Shown here piece after piece: positions 19,804 to 30,008 of a stretch of DNA of 64,000 nucleotides (position 1 is the first letter of the stretch; the number at the start of each line of letters is the position of its first letter). The stretch is from Chitinophagaceae bacterium (GTDB lineage: Bacteria; Bacteroidota; Bacteroidia; Chitinophagales; Chitinophagaceae). The stretch is taken from NCBI GenBank assembly GCA_016715365.1, contig JADKAM010000003.1, positions 434,001-498,000 on the forward strand, written 5' to 3'. A program made the position numbers and the translations under genes. Under the pieces are notes generated by a model that saw only the letters and a program-made list of their open reading frames with translations, was not told where the DNA came from and did not search any database.

Positions 19804-20688
19804 ATGTTTTATCGCAGAAAAATTATATTGGCCTTGTTACAGGTATTTGGTGGCAGATTGGAAAAAATCAACCTGCAAAAATTACTGTTCCTGGTATGCC
19901 AACAACAAAAGGAGCCGGAGTACGATTTTATACCCTATTTGTACGGCTGTTATTCCCATTCGGCCAAGGCAGATTTGTTTACAATGGTGAAAAAAGATTT
20001 CTTAACCGAAGATGAAACGGGCTACTCAAAAAAAGACCGCAAAAACTATTTGGCATTATTAGATGAAGAAGATAGGAAGCTGGTAAACCAGGCCTATGTT
20101 CTTTATAATAAAATGGACGGTGATGGATTGATGAAACACACTTACACAAACTTCCCTTATTACGCAATAAACAGTACTACAGCTGAAAGGCTTTTAACCA
20201 ATGAGCAATTAAATAAGGTTAATACTTTTCGCCCTGCTTTAATTGGTACAACGCTTTACACAATAGGTTACGAAGGCATATCGCTGGAAGCATATTTGAA
20301 TAAACTAATTATGTCTGATATTAAAGTATTAGTTGACGTTCGCAATAATCCATTGAGCCAGAAATTTGGTTTTTCAAAAAGCCAGTTGATACGTTACTGT
20401 GAAGGATTAAATATTGAATACATACATTTTGGTGAGGTCGGTATCCAATCCGAATACCGGCAGGAATTAAAAGAACAAAGCGACTACGATAATCTTTTTG
20501 AAAGTTATAAAAAGAAAACACTTAACAAAACTATCTCTACCCAGGAAAAAATTCTGGCTTTATTAAAAGATAAAAAACGGATCGCATTAACCTGTTTTGA
20601 GGCAAATATTTGCCAATGCCATAGAAAGCATTTGGCTGAGGCAATTACTCAACTACCCCAATGGAATTATGAACTAAAGCATATTTAG
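19804..20688 (+). CDS. DUF488 protein with N-terminal Panacea-like winged-helix region
   Basis: A 294-aa protein in two parts. Residues 1-140 (RRKIILALLQVFGGRLEKINLQKLLFLVCQ...YDFIPYLYGCYSHSAKADLFTMVKKDFL) resemble a winged-helix, Panacea-like module. Residues 150-294 are a DUF488 domain with LYTIGYEGISLEAYLNKL, VLVDVRNNPLSQKFGFSKSQL and the cysteine end ALTCFEANICQCHRKHLAEAI. It ends one base before the next gene, with which it appears to form a stable pair. The chemistry of DUF488 is unknown. The ATG chosen lies 14 bases after the HEPN-like gene. Confidence 0.72.
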   Translation: MFYRRKIILALLQVFGGRLEKINLQKLLFLVCQQQKEPEYDFIPYLYGCYSHSAKADLFTMVKKDFLTEDETGYSKKDRKNYLALLDEEDRKLVNQAYVLYNKMDGDGLMKHTYTNFPYYAINSTTAERLLTNEQLNKVNTFRPALIGTTLYTIGYEGISLEAYLNKLIMSDIKVLVDVRNNPLSQKFGFSKSQLIRYCEGLNIEYIHFGEVGIQSEYRQELKEQSDYDNLFESYKKKTLNKTISTQEKILALLKDKKRIALTCFEANICQCHRKHLAEAITQLPQWNYELKHI

Positions 20689-20689
20689 A

Positions 20690-21538
20690 ATGGCCCTTAC
20701 CAAAGTATTAATTGCTGTAAAAACTTACCCGGCATTATCTTCAAAATATGATGAGTTAGTATGCACTGCCGGCTTTTTAGAGAACGGCAATTGGATACGG
20801 ATTTTTCCTATTCCTTTCAGTAAACTGGAATATGATAAGCGGTATAGTAAATATGATTGGGTAGAAATTGATTTGACAAAAAATACCGGTGACTTCAGGC
20901 CGGAAAGTCATAAGCCACGGTCTATTGAAAATGCTTTTACTGTAGTTGGTCATATAGAAACTCATAACAATTGGCAACAAAGAAAAGATATCGTTTTAAA
21001 AAAGGTTTATACCAATCTTACACAACTTAAAGCTGAAGCAAAAGATAAAAAGATATCTACTTCATTAGCCACTTTTAAGCCAACCGAAATACTTGAATTT
21101 ACAATAGAGCCTGTTGAACGAGAATGGGATAAAGAAAAGATGGCAACACTTAAAGCTAAAGCCCAACAATTGCATTTGTTTCAGAACGCAGAGAACCCAT
21201 TCGAAGTGGTAAATAAATTGCCGTTCAAATTTTCTTACAGGTTTAAAGATGATGAAGGAACCATTTCAAAATTAATGATAGAAGATTGGGAAATTGGTGC
21301 CTTGTATTGGAAAATGTTGGCAAAATATGATGGCCATGACCGGGAATCAAAAGCCTGTGAAGATGTAAGGAAAAAATATTGGGATGATTTTGCCTTAACG
21401 AAGGACTTGTATTTGTTTTTGGGAACAGTTTATGAAAGCCATGCAAAAAACTATCCCAACCCATTTGTTATTATCGGAACATTTCATCCGACATTTCCAA
21501 AGCAGGTTAAACCAGAGCCACAATTAAAGCTATTTTAG
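20690..21538 (+). CDS. Conserved protein of unknown function paired with DUF488
   Basis: A 282-aa protein beginning ALTKVLIAVKTYPALSSKYDELVCTAGFLENGNWIRIFPIPFSKLEYDKRYSKYDWVEIDL. It has no signal peptide or membrane helix. The N-terminal beta-rich region with NWIRIFPIPF looks like a compact nucleic-acid or ligand-binding fold. The C-terminus (GTVYESHAKNYPNPFVIIGTFHP) is conserved-looking. I do not recognise a family. The one-base gap to the DUF488 gene suggests they act together. Confidence 0.5.
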   Translation: MALTKVLIAVKTYPALSSKYDELVCTAGFLENGNWIRIFPIPFSKLEYDKRYSKYDWVEIDLTKNTGDFRPESHKPRSIENAFTVVGHIETHNNWQQRKDIVLKKVYTNLTQLKAEAKDKKISTSLATFKPTEILEFTIEPVEREWDKEKMATLKAKAQQLHLFQNAENPFEVVNKLPFKFSYRFKDDEGTISKLMIEDWEIGALYWKMLAKYDGHDRESKACEDVRKKYWDDFALTKDLYLFLGTVYESHAKNYPNPFVIIGTFHPTFPKQVKPEPQLKLF

Positions 21539-21553
21539 CAGCTCTATAATTAT

Positions 21554-22123
21554 ATGAAACTCTACATAAAAAATATGGTTTGCAACCGCTGCATAATGGT
21601 GGTAAAGCAGGAACTGGAAAAACAAAAGCTATTGCCGGCGCTCGTTAGCATGGGAGAAGTAGAGTTATCAAAATCTGCAACCGTTAAACAATTGAAAACC
21701 CTGGATGAAAGACTTAAAGAATTAGGTTTTGAATTATTAGACGATCAGAAGCAGAAGCACATAGAAAAAATAAAATCCTTGCTGATCAAACAAATTCAGT
21801 CCGGCGAACTGGAAGAACATTTTAGCATCACTACTTATTTAATTAAAGCTTTAAACAAAGACTATAGTTATATCTCCCGTTTATTTTCCGAAGTAGAGGG
21901 CATTACCATCGAGCAATTTTTTATTCTTCAAAAGATTGAGAAAGTAAAAGAGTTAATCATCTACAATGAAATGAACCTGAGTGAAATTTCATACAAGTTA
22001 GGATATAGCAGCGTAGCACACCTTTCCGCACAGTTTAAGAAAGTAACCGGGCTTACGCCAAGTCATTTTAAAAAAATGGGAGGCATTCACCGCCATTCAT
22101 TAGATAATGTTCACCACAAATAG
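21554..22123 (+). CDS. AraC-type regulator with N-terminal HMA-like metal-binding domain
   Basis: A 189-aa protein. Residues 1-65 have the size and CxxC motif of a heavy-metal-associated domain (MKLYIKNMVCNRCIMVVKQELEK...LKELGFEL). Residues 85-180 are an AraC/XylS helix-turn-helix pair (LSEISYKLGYSSVAHLSAQFKKVTGLTPSHFKK). It stands first in the metal-resistance island, on the same strand. The reading is that metal bound at the CxxC changes DNA binding and controls the downstream efflux genes. The fusion is seen directly; the metal and regulon are inferred. Confidence 0.8.
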   Translation: MKLYIKNMVCNRCIMVVKQELEKQKLLPALVSMGEVELSKSATVKQLKTLDERLKELGFELLDDQKQKHIEKIKSLLIKQIQSGELEEHFSITTYLIKALNKDYSYISRLFSEVEGITIEQFFILQKIEKVKELIIYNEMNLSEISYKLGYSSVAHLSAQFKKVTGLTPSHFKKMGGIHRHSLDNVHHK

Positions 22124-22196
22124 GTATAACTCTTTTCCATTATTCTGTAACATCTTACAATCTTGCTGTAGGAACTTTGTGTCTTAAATATTTACT

Positions 22197-22937
22197 ATGA
22201 CACATACCTATAACATAAGCGGAATGACTTGTGGCGGATGCCAGGCCAAAGTGCAAGCTCTTTTATCAAAAGTAGCTGGCATTAAAAATGTAAACATTGA
22301 TTTACAAAAAGGTGAGGCTTCCATTGATATGGAAAGGCACATTGCAACAGAAGATTTGAAAGCGGCATTAAAAGATTATCCAAAATATCAATTATCAGAG
22401 GCCGGTTACCAGCATCATGTTGTTTCTGCAGTCGCCGATGAAGAAGCCAAATCATGGCTTGCAACCTATAAACCTGTACTGCTGATCTTTACTTACGTTA
22501 CAGGTATTTCGCTGTTGGTAGAAATGGGGCAAGGCGGATTTGTCTTGATGCGTTGGATGAATCATTTCATGGCTGGCTTCTTTTTGGTCTTCTCCTTTTT
22601 TAAATTGCTAAACCTGAAAGGCTTTGCAGAAAGCTATGCCATGTACGACATTGTAGCTAAAAAATGGAGCGGTTGGGGCTATGTATATGCTTTTGTTGAA
22701 CTGGCTCTGGGCATCGCCTTCCTAACCGGCTACAACCCCATCCTTACCAATAGCATTACTTTGCTGGTTATGGCAGTAAGCCTCATTGGCGTAGTGCAAT
22801 CTGTTTTAAACAAGCGTAAAATTAAATGTGCTTGTCTGGGTGATGTATTTAACCTGCCTATGAGTACCATTACCATTATTGAAGATGGGCTGATGATTGC
22901 AATGAGTGGGATAATGCTGGTAACAATATTAAAATGA
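22197..22937 (+). CDS. HMA domain fused to MauE/DoxX-like membrane protein
   Basis: A 246-aa protein. Residues 1-65 are a heavy-metal-associated domain with the GMTCGGC motif. After a linker there are four or five membrane helices (LLIFTYVTGISLLVEMG, MAGFFLVFSFFKLLNL, ALGIAFLTGYNPIL, SITLLVMAVSLIGVVQSVL, IIEDGLMIAMSGIMLVTIL) and a KIKCACLGDVF loop with two more cysteines, like MauE-type proteins. It likely passes metal from the HMA domain to the membrane or periplasm. It lies 73 bases after the regulator gene. Confidence 0.72.
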   Translation: MTHTYNISGMTCGGCQAKVQALLSKVAGIKNVNIDLQKGEASIDMERHIATEDLKAALKDYPKYQLSEAGYQHHVVSAVADEEAKSWLATYKPVLLIFTYVTGISLLVEMGQGGFVLMRWMNHFMAGFFLVFSFFKLLNLKGFAESYAMYDIVAKKWSGWGYVYAFVELALGIAFLTGYNPILTNSITLLVMAVSLIGVVQSVLNKRKIKCACLGDVFNLPMSTITIIEDGLMIAMSGIMLVTILK

Positions 22938-23094
22938 AAGCAACAAAATAATTAAGCCAAGTGGGTAAATTTCAGCGTTTTTACTATTAAATGTCATATT
23001 TGGTACTGATTTATATCAGTTTATTTGACACAACTATTTTATTACTTTGAATTTGAGTGATTCCTCTCTGACTAAGGGATTATTATTCGATGTA

Positions 23095-23484
23095 ATGAAA
23101 AAATTTCTCGTAACCATATTAGCCTTCTTGTATATCAGCAGCACCATAGGGGCTACGCTTCATATGCATTATTGCATGGGCAAACTGGCTGATTCAGGGT
23201 TGATGGGAAATAGCGCTACGCTATGCAGTAACTGTGGTATGCAGGAAACAGGTAATGGATGCTGCAGGCATGAGCAGAAGTTTGTAAAAAATGATACCGA
23301 CCAAAAAACAACCGAATCTGGGTTTCAATTTATACAGCTCATTTCTTTCGCTCCACATCCTTTTTTTGAGGAAGCGCTTTACAATAATTTTCCTGCTATA
23401 ACATTGGTAAGTCCCATCAACCACCCGCCATCCCGAAATTGCGGCATAGCATTTTACATCCGAAATTGCGTTTTCCGTATTTAA
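23095..23484 (+). CDS. HYC_CC_PP family secreted metal protein
   Basis: Protein of 129 aa from the ATG at 23095 (MKKFLVTILAFLYISSTIGAT), which opens with a clean signal peptide; an upstream in-frame start would bury it. Conserved landmarks are HMHYCMGKL, CSNCGMQETGNGCCRHEQK and the late NHPPSRN. These are the HYC, CC and PP signatures of a small Bacteroidota family found with copper genes. The Cys/His groups suggest periplasmic metal binding. It stands between the HMA membrane protein and the repeat protein. Confidence 0.7.
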   Translation: MKKFLVTILAFLYISSTIGATLHMHYCMGKLADSGLMGNSATLCSNCGMQETGNGCCRHEQKFVKNDTDQKTTESGFQFIQLISFAPHPFFEEALYNNFPAITLVSPINHPPSRNCGIAFYIRNCVFRI

Positions 23485-23584
23485 AAATTACTCCTTTCAA
23501 TTGGTCAGATAATTTATTGTCGGGCACCTGGCATTTCTCTATGCCTGTTATTTAATTTCTTTATTGCACATTCAATAAAACAAA

Positions 23585-24256
23585 ATGAAATCATTTAAAA
23601 TGCTGATGATGGCAGCTTTCACCATCCTGTCTGTTTCAGCTTTTGCACAAGATACAGCAAAGCTAAAGACGAAGACTTCCACGCAGAAAACAGCAAATGC
23701 AAAATACTGTTGCCCCATGCATCCTGATGTAACTGCTGATAAACCTGGCAAGTGCCCCAAGTGCGGTATGGATTTAACCAGGTCCAAAAAAGAGCAGATG
23801 AAAATGGAAGTGATGAAAACCTATACCTGCCCAATGCATCCGGAAGCGACAAGCGATAAGCCGGGCAATTGTCCTAAATGTGGTGCCATAATGAACCGTT
23901 CTGCAAAAGAAAAAATGAAAATGGAAACCATGAAAACCTACACCTGCCCAATGCATCCGGGTGAATACAGCAATAAGCCGGGTAAATGCCCCACCTGTGG
24001 CATGGATTTAAAAAAGCAGGAAAAAGTTATACAAACCTTTGCCTGCCCCATGCATCCGGATATTAAAAGTAATAGCCCCGGCACCTGTTCAAAATGTGGG
24101 ATGCAATTGCAGTTACAGTCAGATCAGTCACCCAAAGAAAAAATGAAGATGGAAGTAATGAAGACTTATAGCTGCCCCATGCACCCACAGGTAACCAGTA
24201 ACAAGCCGGGCAAGTGTCCTGAATGTGGAATGGATTTGAAAGAAAAGAAAAATTAG
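23585..24256 (+). CDS. Periplasmic protein with five tandem heavy-metal-binding (HMBD) repeats
   Basis: A 223-aa protein with a signal peptide (MKSFKMLMMAAFTILSVSAFAQ), then five copies of Y/F-xCPMHP-x7-KPGxCPxCGM, spaced 35-45 residues and joined by Met/Lys-rich linkers (KEKMKMEVMKT). The fourth copy is the most diverged (SPGTCSKCGMQL), and the second has CGAIM. The motif is the heavy-metal-binding domain that often precedes CusB or Cu ATPases. A free-standing protein with five copies would be a high-capacity periplasmic sponge or metal shuttle. It lies 45 bases before the CusA-like gene. Confidence 0.85.
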   Translation: MKSFKMLMMAAFTILSVSAFAQDTAKLKTKTSTQKTANAKYCCPMHPDVTADKPGKCPKCGMDLTRSKKEQMKMEVMKTYTCPMHPEATSDKPGNCPKCGAIMNRSAKEKMKMETMKTYTCPMHPGEYSNKPGKCPTCGMDLKKQEKVIQTFACPMHPDIKSNSPGTCSKCGMQLQLQSDQSPKEKMKMEVMKTYSCPMHPQVTSNKPGKCPECGMDLKEKKN

Positions 24257-24301
24257 AAACCAGATCAATATTAATAATTGTATGACACTTAAAAACAGGT
24301 T

Positions 24302-27300
24302 ATGGTTCGCAAATTAATTGAACTGGCTTTACGCAACAGATTTGTGGTACTGCTTATAGCGGGCGGCTTGTTTGCGTATGGTTTTTACTCCATCAAAAAA
24401 AATCCCATTGATGCCATTCCGGATTTGAGTGAGAACCAGGTAATTGTTTTTACAGAATGGATGGGCCGCAGCCCACAGGTAATAGAAGACCAGGTTACCT
24501 ATCCGTTGGTGAGTAATCTGCAGGGCATTCCTAAAATAAAAAACATACGGGGTTCATCTATGTTCGGGATGAGTTTTGTGTATGTGATTTTTGAAGACAA
24601 TGTAGATATCTATTGGGCAAGAACAAGAGTATTGGAAAGATTAAACTATGCTCAGCGTTTATTGCCCCAGGGTATAACACCAACACTGGGACCCGATGGA
24701 ACCGGGGTAGGCCATATTTTCTGGTATCATTTAAATGCTCCAAAAATGGACCTCGGAGAGCAAAGGGCTTTACAGGATTGGTATATAAAATTTGCCTTGC
24801 AAACTGTACCTGGTGTGGCAGAAGTGGCATCCTTTGGTGGTTTTGAAAAGCAGTACCAGTTAATAGTTGACCCGGTGAAACTGCAGTATTATAACATTTC
24901 ACTGATGGATGTAATGAATAAAGTAAAAGCCAATAATAATGATGTAGGCGGCAGAAAATTTGAAATGGCCGATATGGCTTATATCATCCGTGGCCTGGGC
25001 TATATCAAAAGCAAAGAAGATGTAGAGAATATTGCATTAAACAATTACAACGGCATCCCGGTAAGGGTAAAAGATATTGGCACCGTACAAATGGGAGGCG
25101 ACTTACGCCTGGGCATTTTTGATATGGATGGAAAAGGCGAAGTGGTTGGCGGCATTGTGGTAATGCGCTATGGCGAAAATGCGAATAAAGTAATTGAAGC
25201 TGTAAAAGAGAAAATAAAAGAAGTGGAAAAAGGTTTGCCCGAAGGGGTAACTTTTAAAACTTCTTACGACAGAAGCGTATTAATACAGGAAGCCATTGAA
25301 TCGGTAAAAGGTACTTTAACGGAAGAAATGATTGTAGTTTCTATTGTGGTATTAATATTTCTTTTTCACTGGCGCAGTGCGGTTATCATTTTAATTCAAT
25401 TGCCCATTTCAGTTGCGGCTGGCTTTATCTTTCTGCAAATGTTCGGTATATCATCCAACATCATGTCATTAACCGGTATTGCATTGGCTATTGGTGTTGT
25501 AGTGGATGACGGAATTGTAATGGTTGAAAATACGTACAGGCATATCAGCGAAGCACAAACAGAAAAATTGAAGTCAACAGAAAAAATCTGATCATGGCAA
25601 AATGGTTTAAACAAAATAAAGACCCGTTGACATCTGAAGAAAAGATGAAGATCATCGAAAGCTCGTCCAAACAGGTGGGCCCCGGTGTATTCTATTCAAC
25701 CATCATTGTGGTTACTTCTTTTCTTCCGGTATTTCTGTTAACAGGAATGGAAGGAAAACTCTTCAGCCCGCTGGCATGGACAAAAACCTTTATCCTGCTC
25801 ATTGATGCGTTCCTGGCAATCACACTTACACCGGTATTGATCTCCTTTCTGCTAAAAGGAAGATTAAAGCCGGAAAGCGCTAATCCTGTTACAAAAACAT
25901 TGGAGAGGATTTATACACCCGTTTTAAAATTGTGTTTGCGCTGGAGAAAAACAACGATCCTCATCAATCTTGCTGCCCTGGCTGTTGGTATTGTAATGAT
26001 GACAAGACTGGGTTCAGAATTTATGCCGCCGCTGGACGAAGGATCTTTGTTGTTTATGCCTGTTACATTACCCGATGTTTCCAACTCAGAGGCAAAGCGT
26101 TTATTGCAGGTGCAGGATAAAATCATCAGCACAGTTCCCGAAGTATCGCATGTGCTGGGTAAGGCTGGCCGGGCCAATACGGCGACCGATAATTCACCCA
26201 TCAGCATGATTGAAACCATTATTCTGCTGAAACCCAAAAATGAATGGCGTAAAGGCATGACCAAAGATGGCATCATCAATGAACTGAACTCAAAATTACA
26301 GATACCCGGTATTACAAACGGATGGACGCAGCCCATCATAAACCGCATCAACATGCTTTCAACCGGTATACGTACCGATGTAGGATTAAAAGTGTACGGA
26401 CAAAATCTGGACAGTATTTATGCTTTTGCCCAAATTCTAAAAAAACAACTGGAAGGAATTGATGGTGTAAAAGATTTGTATGTAGAACCAATTACCGGCG
26501 GCAAGTACATTGATATTACCATCAAAAGGGAAGAAACGGGCCGGTATGGTTTAACGGTGGATGATGTGAATACCGTTATTGAAAGCGCATTGGGCGGTAT
26601 GAAACTCACCACCACTATTGAAGGCCGTCAGCGGTTTTCTATAAATGCCAGGTATGGACAGGATTTCCGGAATAACCTCTCAGCATTAAAACGGCTACAG
26701 GTGCAAACAATGAATTTTGGTCCCGTACCACTGGAAGCTGTGGCCGATATAACACTGAGCGATGGCCCGCCCATGATAAACTCAGAAAATGCCATGCTGC
26801 GGGGAACGGTATTATTTAATGTACGGGAACGGGATTTGGGCAGCACGGTAAAAGAAGCACAGCAAAAGCTGAACCAGATGGTAACCAAATTACCCAAAGG
26901 TTATTTCCTGGAGTGGAGTGGCCAGTGGGAAAACCAGATACGGGCAAACCGAACCTTAAAGATGATACTGCCCATTGTGCTCGTCATCATTTTTATGGTG
27001 CTGTATTTCACCTATCATTCATTTAAGGAATCTTTTATAACCATGATTACGGTGCCGTTTGCATTGATTGGCGGTGTGTTTATGGTGTATTTCTACGGTG
27101 TTAATTTATCTGTGGCAGTTGCAGTAGGTTTGATTGCCTTATTTGGTATGGGCATTGAAGCAGCTATGCTCATGACTATTTATTTGAACGAAGCCATGCA
27201 GAACATGGTAGCCAAACACGGCAATTCTAAAGCAACACTGACCAATGCAATCATCAGGGAGTTTGTGATTGAAGGAGCAGCAAAAAGATTGCGGCCCAAA

Positions 27301-27519
27301 TTAATGACGGTGTCAGTTGGCTTGTTTGGGTTGATTCCCATTTTATGGGCAAGTGGTGTTGGCAGCGATATTATGCGGCCCATCACTATACCGTTGATAG
27401 GCGGCACCATCACATCAACCATTTATGTACTGTTGATCACGCCGGTGATATTTGAAATGATAAAAGAAAGAGAATTAAAACGCAACAATAAAATTGAATT
27501 AATCGATGCAAAAGAATAA
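24302..27519 (+). CDS. cusA: CusA-like heavy-metal RND pump (one frameshift at 25585)
   Basis: Inner-membrane proton-driven exporter of about 1073 aa. The frame changes after ...EKLKSTEKI; one A added to the run at 25583-25587 gives STEKNLIMAKWFKQNKDPLTSEEKMKIIESSSKQVG, so a single protein is annotated. Visible features are the N-terminal RNRFVVLLIAGGLFAYG helix, NPIDAIPDLSENQVIVFTEW, the fourth-helix motif ALAIGVVVDDGIVMVEN, and FMPPLDEGSLLFMPVTLPDVS. The last two resemble monovalent-cation (Cu/Ag) rather than divalent pumps. TolC-like and two adaptor genes follow with overlapping ends, forming a complete tripartite system. Confidence 0.88.
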
Positions 27520-28762
27520 ACTATTTCCGGTAATGATTTTGCTTGCTGTTGCTTTCAGCAGCAAAGCACAAACATTAAAACTGGATGCTGTTATAGACAG
27601 CATTACCGCATTACACCCGGTTGTAAAAATGTATAACAATGAGATACGGTCCATGGATGAAGCAGCTAAAGGTGCTAAAAGCTGGATGCCACCGGAGATC
27701 AGTACCGGCCTTTGGATGGTGCCCTATAATACAAAACTGTGGAAGAAAGATGACATGGGAGGAACGGGTATGGGTCAGTACATGATTGGCGGCCAGCAAA
27801 TGATTCCCAACAGGAAAAAACAAAATGCTGATGCCGCTTATATGCAGGCCATGTCATCGGTAGAAAAAGAAAAAAAGAATGCCACACTGAATGAATTGGT
27901 AAACGATGCCAAACAATTGTATTACGAGTGGATCATTTTAAAGAAGAAACTGGCTATTCTTACCCAAAATGAAAAGCTGCTGGACTTTATGATCAGGAAT
28001 ACAGAAATACGCTATAAGAACGGATTGGATAAAATAGGCGCTTATTATAAAGCAAAAGCTGCTTTGGGAAATGTACAGAACATGCGGCTGATGTATGAAA
28101 ATGATATCAGTGAAAAACGCATCAGCATCAACGCTTTGATGGGCCGCAATGCCATGATCGGTTTTGATATAGATACTACTTACAGGCTGGATGATTATTC
28201 AACGATCGTATTCGACAGTACACTTTTTTACAAAAACCGGAGCGATTTAAAATCAATTGACAAAGACATTAACCTTGCCTGGCTTAAACAGGAAACAGAA
28301 AGGCAAAGCCTTAAACCCCAATTTGGTATTCGATATGAACACATGTTTGGTTTTGGAGGTTTGCCTATGCAATATTCGTTAATGGGAATGATGAGGTTGC
28401 CATTGGCAAATTGGTCTTCTAAAATGAATAAAGCCAATGTGGAAAGCCTGAAATGGAAAGCCTATGCCCTGCAATCGCAAAAGGAAATGATGGCGAACGA
28501 ATATAGCGGCATGGCGTATAGTATGCGAAATGAGCTGGAGTTGAAAAAGAAACAATTAAAACTTTATGATGAAAACATTATTCCGGCATTAAAGAATAAT
28601 TATAAAACAATGCAGCTGGGATATGAACAAAATACGGAAGAATTATTTATGCTGTATGATGCATGGGAAACTTTATACATGGCGCAAATGGAATATACCG
28701 AAATATTAAATCAGGCTTTAAGAACACAGGTGTCAATAGACCGGCTAATAGAAAAAAAATGA
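27506..28762 (+). CDS. TolC-family outer-membrane channel (CusC-like)
   Basis: A 418-aa protein with a signal peptide (FPVMILLAVAFSSKAQT) and the long heptad helices of outer-membrane efflux proteins, such as LNELVNDAKQLYYEWIILKKKLAILTQNEKLLDFMIRNTEIRYKNGLDKI and its second repeat ending QALRTQVSIDRLIE. It overlaps the pump gene by 14 bases and its stop overlaps the next ATG, so the set is one operon. It completes the pump-adaptor-channel complex. Confidence 0.82.
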   Translation: MQKNKLFPVMILLAVAFSSKAQTLKLDAVIDSITALHPVVKMYNNEIRSMDEAAKGAKSWMPPEISTGLWMVPYNTKLWKKDDMGGTGMGQYMIGGQQMIPNRKKQNADAAYMQAMSSVEKEKKNATLNELVNDAKQLYYEWIILKKKLAILTQNEKLLDFMIRNTEIRYKNGLDKIGAYYKAKAALGNVQNMRLMYENDISEKRISINALMGRNAMIGFDIDTTYRLDDYSTIVFDSTLFYKNRSDLKSIDKDINLAWLKQETERQSLKPQFGIRYEHMFGFGGLPMQYSLMGMMRLPLANWSSKMNKANVESLKWKAYALQSQKEMMANEYSGMAYSMRNELELKKKQLKLYDENIIPALKNNYKTMQLGYEQNTEELFMLYDAWETLYMAQMEYTEILNQALRTQVSIDRLIEKK

Positions 28763-30006
28763 ACAGACTAATATTTATACCGATATTATTTATTGTTATG
28801 GCTGCAATCAGCTGTAACAATAACAAAGACCCTCATGCAGAACACAAAGCTGAGACAGTCCCTGATATTTACACCTGCCCCATGCACCCTCAAATTATAA
28901 GGGACAAGCCGGGCAATTGCCCCATCTGTGGTATGGCTTTAGTAAAGAAAGAAAAAGGCGGTCAAAAGTCTGCTGATATAGAATTGGTATCACTATTGAA
29001 ACCGACCAATGAGTTTGTTATTTCATCAATTCCGGTTACTGCTATAGAGAAAAAGGAACAACAATTAGAAATTGAAGCGCTGGGAAATATTGCTTATGAT
29101 ACAAGGCAGATAGGCAGTATTTCTTCAAGAGTTGCCGGAAGAATTGAAAAATTATATGTACGCAATCGCTTTCAAAAAATAAGTAAGGGCCAGCGCATAC
29201 TTGATATATATAGTCCGGAATTAATGACAGCACAGCAAAACCTGTTATTTCTTTTAAAGAACGATCCTGCCAATACAACATTCTTACAGGCCGCTAAAGA
29301 AAGGTTGCTGTTATTGGGAATAAGTACACAACAGGTGCAACAAATTATCCAGTCAGGTAAACCATCATTAACGATTGCCGTGTATAGTAATTACAGCGGC
29401 CATATTCATGAAGCTGCCGGCAATAACAGCATGAATACAACGCCAGGTAAAATGAATGATATTTCACTCATAACAGAGGAGCTTTCATTAAAAGAAGGAA
29501 TGTATTTACAAAAGGGCCAGTCCATATTCACGGTATATGACCCCGCCCGGGCCTGGGCTATCCTGAATATTTATGGCGAAAATCAGAACCTGGTAAAAAC
29601 CGGCAACATAGTTAACGTTGTCCCTGAAACCGCCCCGGATAAGGACTTCAATGCAAAGATTGATTTTATTGAACCCTTCTATCGTAAAGAAAGTAAAACA
29701 TTAACAGCAAGGGTTTACTTTAATAATAGTGTTTTAAAAATACCAATTGGCAGCCAGGTCAGGGCCACCATATTTGGCAATAACAAAGAAGCATATTGGT
29801 TGCCGAAAAATGCAGTTGTTTCATTGGGCCTCGATAAAGTAGTGTTTAAAAAGACGGAAGGCGGCTTTACAATAAAGAAAATAAATACAGGAATCACCTA
29901 TAAAGATCTTACACAGGTTTTGAGTGGTCTTACTGAAAAAGATTCCGTTGCAGTAAATGCCCAGTTTTTAATGGACAGTGAAAGTTTTATAAAAATAAAA
30001 AATTGA
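28759..30006 (+). CDS. CusB-like RND periplasmic adaptor with N-terminal HMBD
   Basis: The ATG at 28759 overlaps the TolC-family stop (ATGA). Protein of 415 aa: a lipoprotein signal (IVMAAISC), one heavy-metal-binding repeat YTCPMHPQIIRDKPGNCPICGMALV, then the adaptor core with ISSRVAGRIEKLYVRNRFQKISKGQRILDIYSPEL, helical hairpin, lipoyl/barrel domains and GSQVRATIF..LPKNAVV. The HMBD would capture metal in the periplasm and hand it to the pump. It is the first of two consecutive adaptors. Confidence 0.85.
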   Translation: MNRLIFIPILFIVMAAISCNNNKDPHAEHKAETVPDIYTCPMHPQIIRDKPGNCPICGMALVKKEKGGQKSADIELVSLLKPTNEFVISSIPVTAIEKKEQQLEIEALGNIAYDTRQIGSISSRVAGRIEKLYVRNRFQKISKGQRILDIYSPELMTAQQNLLFLLKNDPANTTFLQAAKERLLLLGISTQQVQQIIQSGKPSLTIAVYSNYSGHIHEAAGNNSMNTTPGKMNDISLITEELSLKEGMYLQKGQSIFTVYDPARAWAILNIYGENQNLVKTGNIVNVVPETAPDKDFNAKIDFIEPFYRKESKTLTARVYFNNSVLKIPIGSQVRATIFGNNKEAYWLPKNAVVSLGLDKVVFKKTEGGFTIKKINTGITYKDLTQVLSGLTEKDSVAVNAQFLMDSESFIKIKN

Positions 30007-30008
30007 TC

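Noticed and set aside
25580..25600. CusA as two separate genes
   Set aside because: The split falls inside a cytoplasmic loop between helices of one pump; one added A rejoins STEKNLIMAKWFKQNKDPLTSEEK, and no RND pump is known as two such halves.
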